A stretch of DNA of 64,000 nt. Origin: Compostibacter hankyongensis. GTDB lineage: Bacteria; Bacteroidota; Bacteroidia; Chitinophagales; Chitinophagaceae. A program made the position numbers and the translations under genes. The stretch is from positions 383,122-447,121 of the forward strand of contig NZ_BAABFN010000022.1 of the NCBI RefSeq assembly GCF_039541075.1. The letters are read 5' to 3'. How positions within the stretch are numbered: position 1 is the first letter of the stretch; each line of letters opens with the position of its first letter. Under the pieces are notes generated by a model, which was given only the letters and a program-made list of their open reading frames with translations, was not told the origin of the DNA and did no database searches. This document shows, in pieces, positions 48,622 to 57,862 of this stretch.

Positions 48622-49572
48622 TCAAAGCCCCTGCAGATAATTCGGATAATCGGTAATGATGCCGTCCACGCCCAGCGCTTTCATCTTTTTTACATCCGCT
48701 TCGCTATCCACCGTCCAGGGCACGATCTTTATCCCTTTGTCGTGACAGGCCTTTACCAGCTCCGGCGTTACGAGGTTAAAGGAGGGATTGTAGAACTCGG
48801 GGGTAAAGCCCACAGTCTGCAGGTTTTCTTCAAACGTTTTTTTGTTGGACAGCAGAAAGCCCAGCCGTATGTTGGGATAATCGCGGTGGATGATCTGCAG
48901 GGGCCGCTCGTCAAAGGATTGTACGATAAGGCGGTTGCCCAGGTGCTTTGCATTCAGCACCGGCATGAGGATCTTCATATATTCCTCGGGATTAGGCTGC
49001 TCGACACCGTCCGTCCCAGGTCCGGATTTGATCTCCACAAGATAAAATGCCTCAGGCAGATCATGCGCCCGGGTAAAAGCTTCCACGGAGTCGATCATCT
49101 CGCCCATGAGCGGCGCATAGGTGGCTATGCGTTGCTGCTGCGGGAAGGCGGGATAATCCTTCATACCGATGACAAACTTGCGGATCTCGTCGTAGTTGAG
49201 CTTGTACCAGGTGTACTTCTTCCGTTCTGCCGGCGGGATATCGCTGCCGTCGGCAAAGGTGGTATACGAAGGTGTGGGCGAGGCATCGTGATAGATCATC
49301 ACCTTACCGTCCCTGGTGATGTGGACATCGCATTCGATGGTATTGGCGCCGATCTCAAGGGCCTTTTCAAAGGAGGGGATCGTGTTCTCGGGCATCAGGC
49401 CCCGGGTACCCCGGTGGCCGACCTTGTAAAAATCGGGGTTGGGAACGGAGGACTGCGCTTTTGCGGATGCTCTACCGGTCTTCTTCGCCGTGCTGCAGCC
49501 GGCGGCCAGGGCAATCGCCAGCAGGGCAGCGGCAAGCGGCATAATGATGCGGTGTGTCGGATTCATTTTCAT
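48622..49572 (-). CDS. glpQ: Glycerophosphodiester phosphodiesterase, lipoprotein
   Basis: It hydrolyses glycerophosphodiesters to glycerol-3-phosphate and an alcohol. The 316-residue product (ATG at 49572) has a lipoprotein signal (LLAIALAAGCST) and the catalytic GHRGTRGLMPENTIPSFEKA, NTIECDVHITRDGKVMIYHD and PWTVDSE motifs. The open frame extends upstream to 49650 but without coding character. It lies 162 bases downstream of glpD. Confidence 0.92.
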   Translation of the reverse strand: MKMNPTHRIIMPLAAALLAIALAAGCSTAKKTGRASAKAQSSVPNPDFYKVGHRGTRGLMPENTIPSFEKALEIGANTIECDVHITRDGKVMIYHDASPTPSYTTFADGSDIPPAERKKYTWYKLNYDEIRKFVIGMKDYPAFPQQQRIATYAPLMGEMIDSVEAFTRAHDLPEAFYLVEIKSGPGTDGVEQPNPEEYMKILMPVLNAKHLGNRLIVQSFDERPLQIIHRDYPNIRLGFLLSNKKTFEENLQTVGFTPEFYNPSFNLVTPELVKACHDKGIKIVPWTVDSEADVKKMKALGVDGIITDYPNYLQGL

Positions 49573-49671
49573 GAAGGATGTTTTTGATTTTATAAAGCAC
49601 GTGCACCCGCCGCCGGAGGCATCGCAAAGATGCACCGTGTATGTTAACATGATGTTACCAAGTGAGGCCTT

Positions 49672-49752
49672 AGGTCTTTGACCCTTCGCCTTTTACCTTT
49701 CACCCTTTACCTTTGACCTTTGACCCTTCACCCTTCACCTCCCGCCTCCGGC
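49672..49752 (-). repeat. 3'-end purine-rich repeat, copy 5 (glpD)
   Basis: Read leftward, a small palindrome (CCCGCCGGAGGCGGG) and then GGTGAAGGGTGAAGGG and GGTAAAGGGTGAAAGG words. It supplies the last five residues (PAGGGR region) and stop of glpD and fills half of the glpD-glpQ spacer. Confidence 0.72.
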
Positions 49753-51309
49753 GGGCAAGTATTGTTCCGCCACCTTCCGGAAATCCGCCACCTGCTGCCG
49801 GCGCCAGGGTTCGTCGCGGTGCAGCTCGCCCGCCATGAGCTCCGCCACGGCCGGCGCGGCTTCTATAGCAGCCTGCGCATCGGTAAACAGCGCGCGGGTA
49901 CGGCGCGCCAGCACGTCTTCCACGGTGCGGGCCATCTCTTCCCTTACGGCCCAGATCACCTCCGCTCCTATCTGTGGCAGGCGGGGATGCAGAGGCTGAC
50001 GCCATGCGGCCGGTCCGTTTTCCGCCAGGGCTTTCACCTGCGGCCCGTCGGCCCCGTACAGGAACTCGGGATCGGGAGCGCCGGTATGATAGCCGTGGAT
50101 ATGCAGATCCTGCGTCACGCAGGGCCGGGGCGGCATGCCGTGCACCGCCAGCACCTTATCGACTGTATCCTCGGCCATCTGGCGGTAGGTGGTCCATTTG
50201 CCGCCGATGATGCTGACCAGTCCGGAGGCGTTGACGATCAGCTTGTGCCCCCGGGATATCTCCTTGGTGGCGGAGCCTTCGCCCTGCGGGGCAGCAAGGG
50301 GGCGCAGCCCGGCATAGATGCTGAGCACATCCCGGCGCGTTACCGGACGCCGGAGATAGCTCTTTGCCGTGTCGAGGATAAAGGCGATCTCCTCTTCCAG
50401 CGCCTGCGGCTCGAGACTGATATGATCCAGCGGGGTATCAGTGGTGCCGATGAGCGCCTTACCCTGCCAGGGCACGATGAACAGCACCCGGCCGTCGCTG
50501 GTTTTGGGGATCATGACAGCCTGGTCGCTTTGCAGGAAGCTGCGGTCCACCACCACATGCACTCCCTGGCTGGGGCGGACCATCTTCCGGTGCTCCGGAT
50601 TGTCCATGGAAAGGACCTCGTCTACAAACACCCCGGTGGCGTTGACCACCGCTTTGGCCTGCAGGACATAAGACGCGCCAGCTTCCAGATCCTGCAGCTG
50701 CACGCCGTTGACACGCCCTGCGGTATCTTTGGTCAGGGCCGTAACCCGGCAGTAGTTGAGCACATGGCCGCCGTTTTCCAGACAGGTCTGCGCGAGGTTT
50801 ACTGCCAGCCGGGCGTCGTCGAACTGCCCGTCGTAATATTGTATGCCTCCTTTCAGCCCTTCGGTGCGGATGGTGGGCAGCAGCTCCGTCACGCGGCGGC
50901 GGCTGAGTAGCCGCGCCCTGCCTATTCCCCACCGGCCGGAGAGCCAGCTGTACAGCTTAAGACCGATACCGTAATAATATTTGCTCCACCAGCTGTAGGC
51001 CGGCACGACAAAGCCTGAGCGCCAGGCCAGGTGGGGAGCGTTATGCAGCAGCCGTCCTCTTTCCCGGAGCGCTTCCCGCACCAGCTTGATATCGCCCTGA
51101 GCCAGGTAGCGCACCCCGCCATGCACCAGCTTGGTGCTGCGGCTGGAAGTGCCTTTGGCAAAGTCGGCCTGTTCCAGCAGCAGCACATCCAGACCCCGCG
51201 TCGCCGCGTCCACAGCTACGCCGAGACCGGTGGCCCCGCCCCCGATCACGATAATATCCCAGCTTCGTTTTCCCGCCGCTATCGCTTCCAAAATCTGCGC
51301 TCTGTCCAT
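49735..51309 (-). CDS. glpD: FAD-dependent glycerol-3-phosphate dehydrogenase
   Basis: This membrane-associated enzyme oxidises glycerol-3-phosphate to dihydroxyacetone phosphate and feeds electrons to quinone. The 524-residue product has the FAD-binding WDIIVIGGGATGLGVAVDAA, the signature SSRSTKLVHGGVRYLAQGD, IIGGKWTTYRQMAEDTV and a C-terminal helical domain. With glpQ it forms a route from phospholipid head groups to glycolysis. Confidence 0.95.
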   Translation of the reverse strand: MDRAQILEAIAAGKRSWDIIVIGGGATGLGVAVDAATRGLDVLLLEQADFAKGTSSRSTKLVHGGVRYLAQGDIKLVREALRERGRLLHNAPHLAWRSGFVVPAYSWWSKYYYGIGLKLYSWLSGRWGIGRARLLSRRRVTELLPTIRTEGLKGGIQYYDGQFDDARLAVNLAQTCLENGGHVLNYCRVTALTKDTAGRVNGVQLQDLEAGASYVLQAKAVVNATGVFVDEVLSMDNPEHRKMVRPSQGVHVVVDRSFLQSDQAVMIPKTSDGRVLFIVPWQGKALIGTTDTPLDHISLEPQALEEEIAFILDTAKSYLRRPVTRRDVLSIYAGLRPLAAPQGEGSATKEISRGHKLIVNASGLVSIIGGKWTTYRQMAEDTVDKVLAVHGMPPRPCVTQDLHIHGYHTGAPDPEFLYGADGPQVKALAENGPAAWRQPLHPRLPQIGAEVIWAVREEMARTVEDVLARRTRALFTDAQAAIEAAPAVAELMAGELHRDEPWRRQQVADFRKVAEQYLPAGGGR

Positions 51310-51537
51310 GTTCGTCGTTTAGATACTGCTAAATACAGCACAAAATAAAAATAAAAACAACAAAATGCAATAAATCGAAACAGAGTTTTATACGGATGTT
51401 TTCGATTTGTTTCAATTTGGAAATGAGGGCGGGCCAGCCTTGTCGGGGAGAGACCACAGGTTAATTCTTCCTTAAATGCTAACAATTCTTTAATTTGCAC
51501 CCGTTTACCACACACGTTTCAAGCTTTAAATACGTCT

Positions 51538-52779
51538 ATGGATATTTTTGAGAAACTTATCAAAAACCTGGGCCCTATTGGCCGGCACTCCGACCGCGCC
51601 CACGAATACTTCGCATTTCCCAAGCTGGAAGGAGAGCTGAGCAACCGGATGCTGTTCCGGGGAAAAGAAAAGATAGTGTGGAGCCTGAACAACTACCTGG
51701 GTCTGGCCAACCACCCCGAAGTACGGAAGACCGATGCGGAAGCCGCCGCCAGGTATGGCCTGGCCTATCCCATGGGCGCCCGGATGATGAGCGGCAACTC
51801 GGATTACCATAACCAGCTGGAACGTGAGCTTTCGGCTTTTGTAAAGAAAGAAGATACCGTGCTGTTCAATTACGGCTACCAGGGCATCATGAGCGCCATC
51901 GACGCCCTCTGCAGCCGCCGCGACGTGGTAGTGTACGATGCCGAGTCGCACGCCTGCATCATGGACGGCCTGCGCCTGCACCCCGGCCACCGGTATGTAT
52001 TCAAGCACAACGATGCGGAAGACTGCGAAAAGCAGCTGAAACGGGCTACCGAAATGATCAAGACCACCGGCGGGGGCATCCTGGTGATCACCGAGGGCGT
52101 CTTCGGTATGGCCGGGGACCAGGGCATCCTGAAGGAGATCGCCGCGCTGAAGCAGCGGTATGCGTTCCGCCTGCTGGTAGACGATGCGCACGGCTTCGGC
52201 ACCATGGGCGCTACCGGCGCCGGCGCCGGCGAAGAACAAGGCGTCCAGGATCAGATCGACCTGTACTTTTCCACCTTTGCCAAGTCGATGGCCTCTATCG
52301 GCGGCTTTATGAGCGGCGATAAGGCCATCATCACCTACCTGCGCTACAATATCCGGTCGCAGATCTTTGCCAAGTCGCTCCCCATGGCCATTGTCATTGG
52401 CAACCTGAAGCGGCTGGAGCTGCTGCGCAGCCATCCCGAGCTGAAGGAAACGCTGTGGGACAAGGTCCGCAAGCTGCAGGAAGGCCTGCGCGAGCGGGGC
52501 TTCAATATCGGTAAAACCAACTCCCCCGTCACTCCCGTATACATGAGCGGCACGGTACCCGAGGCCACAGCCATGGCCGCCGACCTGCGGGAGAACTACG
52601 ATATCTTCTGCTCCATCGTGGTATACCCGGTGATCCCCAAGGGACAGATCATCTACCGGCTCACCCCCACGGCGGCCCATACCGACGAAGATATCGAGCT
52701 GACGCTGAATGCCTTCTCCGAAGCCCGTAAAAAGCTGGATGCCAAGGTGTACGACGTGGCGGAGATACCGGTGGTGTGA
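51538..52779 (+). CDS. Alpha-oxoamine synthase (serine palmitoyltransferase/KBL type)
   Basis: This PLP-dependent family joins an amino acid and an acyl-CoA with loss of CO2. The 413-residue product has NNYLGLANHPEVRKTDAEA, YPMGARMMSGNSDYHNQLER, DAESHACIMDGLRLHPG, the PLP aspartate D215 in LLVDDAHGFGTMGATGAG and the PLP lysine K249 in STFAKSMASIGGF. In this phylum relatives are annotated as serine palmitoyltransferase (sphingolipid synthesis) or 2-amino-3-ketobutyrate ligase. The sequence alone does not separate these. Confidence 0.82.
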   Translation: MDIFEKLIKNLGPIGRHSDRAHEYFAFPKLEGELSNRMLFRGKEKIVWSLNNYLGLANHPEVRKTDAEAAARYGLAYPMGARMMSGNSDYHNQLERELSAFVKKEDTVLFNYGYQGIMSAIDALCSRRDVVVYDAESHACIMDGLRLHPGHRYVFKHNDAEDCEKQLKRATEMIKTTGGGILVITEGVFGMAGDQGILKEIAALKQRYAFRLLVDDAHGFGTMGATGAGAGEEQGVQDQIDLYFSTFAKSMASIGGFMSGDKAIITYLRYNIRSQIFAKSLPMAIVIGNLKRLELLRSHPELKETLWDKVRKLQEGLRERGFNIGKTNSPVTPVYMSGTVPEATAMAADLRENYDIFCSIVVYPVIPKGQIIYRLTPTAAHTDEDIELTLNAFSEARKKLDAKVYDVAEIPVV

Positions 52780-52861
52780 CCCTACGTTATTTTGGAGTCG
52801 AGATCTTTTACATAAATTTAATCCAGACCAAAGCTCCCGTGGAGCCTTCCATTCGTTAGGC

Positions 52862-52894
52862 GCGTTTGAAAAACCTGGGCGGTTTTTCAAACGC
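52862..52894. terminator. Perfect 14-base-pair hairpin before the polysaccharide cluster
   Basis: GCGTTTGAAAAACC (52862-52875) and GGTTTTTCAAACGC (52881-52894) are exact complements with a 5-base loop. It lies 83 bases past the oxoamine synthase gene and 130 bases before the Wza-like gene. A T run follows only after 15 bases, so it may be a terminator or a leader hairpin. TATATTTG at 52920-52927 matches the promoter -7 element but lacks a -33 partner. Confidence 0.65.
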
Positions 52895-53023
52895 AATTAC
52901 ATACTATATTTTTTTCTCCTATATTTGCAACCAATTTCCATAGAGTTATTACCGCCGGCAGAAACCGGCCCGTTTTTTGAAAGTATCCCGGTAAAATCTG
53001 AAAAAGTAACCTCAACAGATACG

Positions 53024-53845
53024 ATGTCGACCATATCCAAGCTCTTCCTTGCCGCCTGCGTCGCGATCCTGTGTTGTCCGGCCTGCACTTCCACCAAACA
53101 TATTGCTTACTTCCAGAATATTAATGACACGGCCCGCATTCAGAGCGAGGCTATTAGTGTACAACCAGTGACACCGACGATACAGCCGGATGATATTCTT
53201 TCCATTACGGTAAGCAGTACCAACCAGGCAGCAGCGGCACCATTTAATCAGGGGAGTGCCGGTGTCACTACCCAAATGTATATGGGAGAAACTTCCACCG
53301 TAGAAAGCCTCTACGGACGCACTGCTGATATGCGGTTGGGTTATCTGGTCGATGCAGACGGCAGTATCAATTTCCCCAGCATTGGGAAGCTTCCGCTAAA
53401 AGGCTTAACCTTACAGGCTGCGCAAGATACCCTGACTCATCGTCTACTGACTTATCTGGCAGACCCTATTGTAAATATCCGCTTTCTGAACTATAAAATT
53501 ACTATCCTTGGGGAAGTGGCTAGACCGGGCACCTTTAACATTCCTAACCAACAGATCACATTACTGCAAGCCCTGGGCATGGCCGGAGATATGACGGTTT
53601 TTGGAAAGCGGGTAAATGTAATGGTCGTCCGCGAAAAGAACGGGGAAAGAACCTATGGACGGATTAATATGAACGACTCCAAAAGCCTGTTTACATCTCC
53701 ATACTATTATCTTCAACAGAACGATGTGGTATATGTAGAGCCCAGAAAAACGAAAGTATGGAACACCGATAACGCCGGTCTCAGGAATGTTTCTATCCTG
53801 GCCACTATTCTGAGTGCCCTCAGTCTTGTGGCAACCCGCTTTTAA
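53024..53845 (+). CDS. Polysaccharide export outer-membrane lipoprotein (Wza-like)
   Basis: The 273-residue product forms the outer-membrane exit channel for capsule or exopolysaccharide. From the ATG at 53024 it has a lipoprotein signal (LFLAACVAILCCPAC, Cys21). The poly-export domain (IQPDDILSITVSSTNQAAAA, RLGYLVDADGSINFPSIGKL) is followed by an SLBB-type domain (ITILGEVARPGTFNIPNQQI) and a C-terminal hydrophobic segment. The open frame upstream of this ATG crosses the hairpin and is not coding. It is the first gene of the cluster. Confidence 0.92.
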   Translation: MSTISKLFLAACVAILCCPACTSTKHIAYFQNINDTARIQSEAISVQPVTPTIQPDDILSITVSSTNQAAAAPFNQGSAGVTTQMYMGETSTVESLYGRTADMRLGYLVDADGSINFPSIGKLPLKGLTLQAAQDTLTHRLLTYLADPIVNIRFLNYKITILGEVARPGTFNIPNQQITLLQALGMAGDMTVFGKRVNVMVVREKNGERTYGRINMNDSKSLFTSPYYYLQQNDVVYVEPRKTKVWNTDNAGLRNVSILATILSALSLVATRF

Positions 53846-53901
53846 TGTTTTTCATTACATGAATCCGAACCGTTTTTAAAGAAACGTTTTTATATCACGA
53901 C

Positions 53902-56271
53902 ATGGAGCAATCCGAACAACTTGCCTTACAGGAAGAAAACACCGTCAATCTTCGGGAGATCATTGTCAGATACCTGCGCCATTGGTATTGGTTTGCTATC
54001 GGTATTGTCATTATGTTGTTCCTGGCTTTTTTGTATCTACATATTGCCACGCCTATTTATCAGGTAGAGAGCGCCTTGCTGATCAAACAAGAAAATGGCC
54101 AGGGTGGACAGAATCTGGAAAACGATATTCTGAATCAGTTGAACATGATGGGAGGCAATGCCAATGTAGATAACGAAATGGCTATCCTACAATCACATTA
54201 TTTAAATGAGCAGGTTGTTCGAAAACTAGATCTTAGCACTACTTATTATGTACGCGATGGCCTCCGTCATAAGGAACTATACAGGTCTTCACCTGTGAAT
54301 ATAGTTGTACTGCAAAAGACAGATAGTACCCAAAAAATTACGTTTAAAGTTCAGTTACAAAAGAATGGGACTTATCGTGTCACAGATGATGACGGAGAGG
54401 CAATTGTAAATAATAAACAAGTCGCTCATTTATCCTCTGGGCACTTTCTTATTTTGCCTATAAATCGAGGAAAAGAAACGGACAGCCTCGCAAGATTAGG
54501 GATTACTGTAGTTATTACACCACTTCAAGCCGTTGTAGAAAATTATCAAAAAAGTCTCGGTGTCACCACTACCAGCAAGACTTCCAGTGTTTTGAATCTA
54601 ACCTTAAAAACACCTGTACAACAGAAAGGAAAAGATTATTTGACGACCCTAATCGACGCTTATAACAATGCCGGTTTGCAGGACAAGAATCTGACAGCTG
54701 AAAATACGGTGCGGTTTGTGGACGGAAGAGTTGATTCGCTCAGTGGAGAGCTAAATACTATTGAGAGTCGCCTGGAAGAGTTTATGCAATCCCATTCCAT
54801 GGCCGACTTGGATGCCCAAAGCCAACTCTTTCTGGATCAAGTGAAGGATGTAGATAATCAGTTGTCTGTACAACAATTAAGATTAAATGTTCTACAATCT
54901 ATCCGGGAATATGTGAGCAATCCTGGGCAGGCAGATAAGATGGTCCCTTCTTCGTTGGGCATAGACGACCCTACCCTGCTTTCACTGATCAATAACTATA
55001 ATAACCTGGAGCTAGAACGCGGCCGGAATATCCAGGCAGGTGCAAAGTCAGACAACCCCTTAGTCAAAGGCATCGATACCCAGCTAACTGGACTGCGATC
55101 GGATATTCTGCAAAGTGTAAAAAACCTGGAACAGGCTACCCAGCTGGCATTGAATAAGCTGAATCAGCAAAACCAGTATTTTGAAAACCAGATTCGTTCC
55201 GTACCGGCTTTGCAACGGAATTACATCAGCATCAAACGGCAGCAGGAGATAAAGCAGAATCTTTATCTCTATCTCCTACAGAAGCGAGAAGAAGCCGCTA
55301 TTTCACAAGCCGCAGCCGTATCTGGAAGCCGCTTGATCGATCCGGCCAATAGTTCTCCGAAACCAATCTCGCCAAAATCAAGGTTAATATATCTTGCAGC
55401 ATTTTTAATTGGACTCTGTGTCCCGGTAGGTATGCTCTATGCGAAGGATCTACTAAATAATAAAATTCATTCCCGAAAAGAGGTAGAAGAACATACTCAC
55501 GCTCCTATTCTGGGAGAGATTGCCCATAGTACTGAAGGAGATAACATAGTGGTCAAACCAGGGGCTCGTAGTGTTATTGCCGAACAGTTCCGGACCCTTC
55601 GCACTAACCTCACTTTCATGACCGGTACGGATGATAGTGTAAAGACACTCCTTATTACCTCTAGCACCAGTGGGGAAGGGAAATCCTTTATCTCCCTGAA
55701 TTTAGCTGCGGGATATGCTCTGGCAGATAAGCGAGTCGCTATTTTGGGTCTTGACCTGCGCAATCCAAAACTAGCCCGAGTACTTGGGGCAGAACATCAT
55801 AAAGGCATTTCCAATTACCTGGCCGGACAAGCTAGCCTTGAGGAATTGCCCATGGAGCTCCCTTTTGGGAATCACAAACTCTTCTTTGTACCCAGCGGAC
55901 CCATACCTCCAAATCCAGCGGAACTCATTCTAAACGAACGCATGGATAAGCTCATAGATCATCTTAAGTCCAATTTCGATATTGTATTGCTGGATACTCC
56001 CCCCATTGGGCTGGTTACTGATGCTCAACTACTCACCAAGTATGTAGATGTCTGCCTGTTTATCGTCCGGCATAACTATACCCTCAAAGGGCAGGTACAA
56101 ATCATCGCGCAGCTTTACCAACAGAAGAAGTTTCCGAATTTGACCATTGTGTTGAATGATATTAAATCCGGGGATGCGTATCGTTATCAATATGGATATG
56201 GGTACGGGTATGGGTATTATAGTGACGATGCAAAAAGAGGTCGATGGAAACGCCGCTTTCAAAGCAGGTAA
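53902..56271 (+). CDS. Wzc-like tyrosine autokinase / chain-length regulator
   Basis: The 789-residue inner-membrane protein controls polysaccharide polymerisation and export with the Wza-like partner. It has a Wzz domain with a first membrane segment (WFAIGIVIMLFLAFLYL), coiled-coil GNVR region, a second membrane segment (LIYLAAFLIGLCVPVGMLYA) and a BY-kinase domain with Walker A TSSTSGEGKS near residue 590, Walker A' GLDLRNP and Walker B VLLDTPP. The tail has alternating Tyr/Gly (YQYGYGYGYGYY), the autophosphorylation cluster. It lies 56 bases after the Wza-like gene. Confidence 0.95.
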   Translation: MEQSEQLALQEENTVNLREIIVRYLRHWYWFAIGIVIMLFLAFLYLHIATPIYQVESALLIKQENGQGGQNLENDILNQLNMMGGNANVDNEMAILQSHYLNEQVVRKLDLSTTYYVRDGLRHKELYRSSPVNIVVLQKTDSTQKITFKVQLQKNGTYRVTDDDGEAIVNNKQVAHLSSGHFLILPINRGKETDSLARLGITVVITPLQAVVENYQKSLGVTTTSKTSSVLNLTLKTPVQQKGKDYLTTLIDAYNNAGLQDKNLTAENTVRFVDGRVDSLSGELNTIESRLEEFMQSHSMADLDAQSQLFLDQVKDVDNQLSVQQLRLNVLQSIREYVSNPGQADKMVPSSLGIDDPTLLSLINNYNNLELERGRNIQAGAKSDNPLVKGIDTQLTGLRSDILQSVKNLEQATQLALNKLNQQNQYFENQIRSVPALQRNYISIKRQQEIKQNLYLYLLQKREEAAISQAAAVSGSRLIDPANSSPKPISPKSRLIYLAAFLIGLCVPVGMLYAKDLLNNKIHSRKEVEEHTHAPILGEIAHSTEGDNIVVKPGARSVIAEQFRTLRTNLTFMTGTDDSVKTLLITSSTSGEGKSFISLNLAAGYALADKRVAILGLDLRNPKLARVLGAEHHKGISNYLAGQASLEELPMELPFGNHKLFFVPSGPIPPNPAELILNERMDKLIDHLKSNFDIVLLDTPPIGLVTDAQLLTKYVDVCLFIVRHNYTLKGQVQIIAQLYQQKKFPNLTIVLNDIKSGDAYRYQYGYGYGYGYYSDDAKRGRWKRRFQSR

Positions 56272-56390
56272 TAACTGTAGATCAGCCCTATTATTTTTAT
56301 ATTTCCATGACAAACAATTCGAGCCAGATCCTCATTTCCGGCCTTAAATTTGCATAGAGGCAGCCGTCCAGGTGCGACGTTAACTTTTTG

Positions 56391-56428
56391 CAACCTTTTT
56401 TAAAAAGTTGTCATTCGTTGTATCTTTG
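56391..56428 (+). promoter_or_regulatory. Candidate promoter region of the sugar-nucleotide genes
   Basis: TATCTTTG at 56421-56428 matches the -7 consensus exactly; the only -33 candidate at the right distance is a poor TTTT (56397-56400). It overlaps a near-palindrome at 56391-56410 (CAAC and GTTG around T and A runs). This could start a second transcript after wzc. Confidence 0.4.
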
Positions 56429-56536
56429 CAACCGGCTGAATAAACTGAACAGCACCGTTGTGAGTGAGGAGGCGAAGCCGTGCCAGATACCTATTTTTCT
56501 TTGCATAAAAATTCACTTCATTATCATTGTACATCT

Positions 56537-57829
56537 ATGAATAATAAATTAACTGACCAGCATATTGCAGTTATCGGCCTGGGATATGTAGGTCTTCCCC
56601 TGGCCATCGAATTCGGGAAAAAATATGATGTTCTAGGATTTGACATCAATACACGACGAATTCAAGAATTACAAAACGGAGAAGATCATACCAGAGAAGC
56701 AGACCTGGAAGGACTTAAGGAAGCTACCCAGGCACATAACGACCAGAAAGGTCTCTGGTTCTCATCGGATACAGAAGATCTAAAGAAGTATAACACTTTC
56801 ATCGTTACCGTACCGACGCCTATTGATCAGTTTAAGGCTCCTGACCTAACCCCCTTGCTAAAAGCCTCAGAGATGATCGGGAAAGTGCTGAAAAACGGAG
56901 ATATTGTAATCTATGAGTCAACGGTATATCCCGGCTGCACGGAAGAGGATTGCGTTCCCGTACTGGAAAAAGCATCCGGCCTCAAATTCAATAAGGATTT
57001 CTACTGCGGCTATTCCCCGGAACGAATCAATCCCGGGGATAAGGTGAACACACTGACAAAGATTAAAAAAGTAACGTCAGGTTCAACTCCCGAAATTGCA
57101 GATATTGTAGATCAACTATATAGCAGCATTATTAATGCAGGGACCCATAAAGCGCCCAGCCTTAAGGTAGCGGAAGCTTCGAAAGCTATCGAGAATGCGC
57201 AACGAGATGTGAACATTTCATTTGTAAATGAACTGGCATTGATCTTTGACCGTATAGGGATCGATACCACAGATGTGATCGAAGCTGCCGGAACTAAATG
57301 GAATTTCTTGAAATACAAACCAGGATTGGTAGGAGGTCATTGTATTGGTGTAGATCCGTATTATTTAGCTCATAAAGCCCAAGCGTTGGGCTACCATCCA
57401 CAAGTGATATTAAGTGGAAGAAGGGTAAATGATAACATGGGTATGTTTGTGGCCAGCAAGGTGATTAAACTGATGATACATAAAGGGCACAAAATCCAGG
57501 GGGCACGCATATTGATTCTGGGGATTACTTTTAAAGAAGATTGCCCCGATATTCGAAATACGCGAGTGGTAGATATCTATCACGAATTGAAGGAATTCGG
57601 AGCAACTGTAGACATCTACGATCCTCATGCACAAAAAGAAGAAGTAAAAGAGGAATACAATGTAGAACTGGTAGATGCCATTGAAGGAGGGTATGATGCT
57701 GTAATTCTGGCAGTCTCTCATAAGGAGTTTTATAATATTGACTTTAAAAAGCTTCGAAATGGCAACAGCACAATTATCTTCGACACCAAATCTTACCTAC
57801 CCCGTGAGACTGTTAGTTGCCGCTTATAG
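56537..57829 (+). CDS. UDP-N-acetylhexosamine 6-dehydrogenase (WbpA/TviB type)
   Basis: It oxidises C6 of a UDP-HexNAc to the uronic acid with two NAD+. From the ATG at 56537 it is 430 residues: NAD-binding AVIGLGYVGLPLAIEFGKKY, TVPTPIDQFKAPDLTPL, ESTVYPGCTEEDCVP, and the catalytic Cys269 in GLVGGHCIGVDPYYLAHK. This form of the C-terminal motifs fits the WbpA/WbpO/TviB group rather than UDP-glucose dehydrogenase. The product would feed the WbpB/WbpE-like enzymes downstream. Confidence 0.9.
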   Translation: MNNKLTDQHIAVIGLGYVGLPLAIEFGKKYDVLGFDINTRRIQELQNGEDHTREADLEGLKEATQAHNDQKGLWFSSDTEDLKKYNTFIVTVPTPIDQFKAPDLTPLLKASEMIGKVLKNGDIVIYESTVYPGCTEEDCVPVLEKASGLKFNKDFYCGYSPERINPGDKVNTLTKIKKVTSGSTPEIADIVDQLYSSIINAGTHKAPSLKVAEASKAIENAQRDVNISFVNELALIFDRIGIDTTDVIEAAGTKWNFLKYKPGLVGGHCIGVDPYYLAHKAQALGYHPQVILSGRRVNDNMGMFVASKVIKLMIHKGHKIQGARILILGITFKEDCPDIRNTRVVDIYHELKEFGATVDIYDPHAQKEEVKEEYNVELVDAIEGGYDAVILAVSHKEFYNIDFKKLRNGNSTIIFDTKSYLPRETVSCRL

Positions 57830-57862
57830 TGAGAATACTCCCTAAAAGATTTCTGATAAAAG

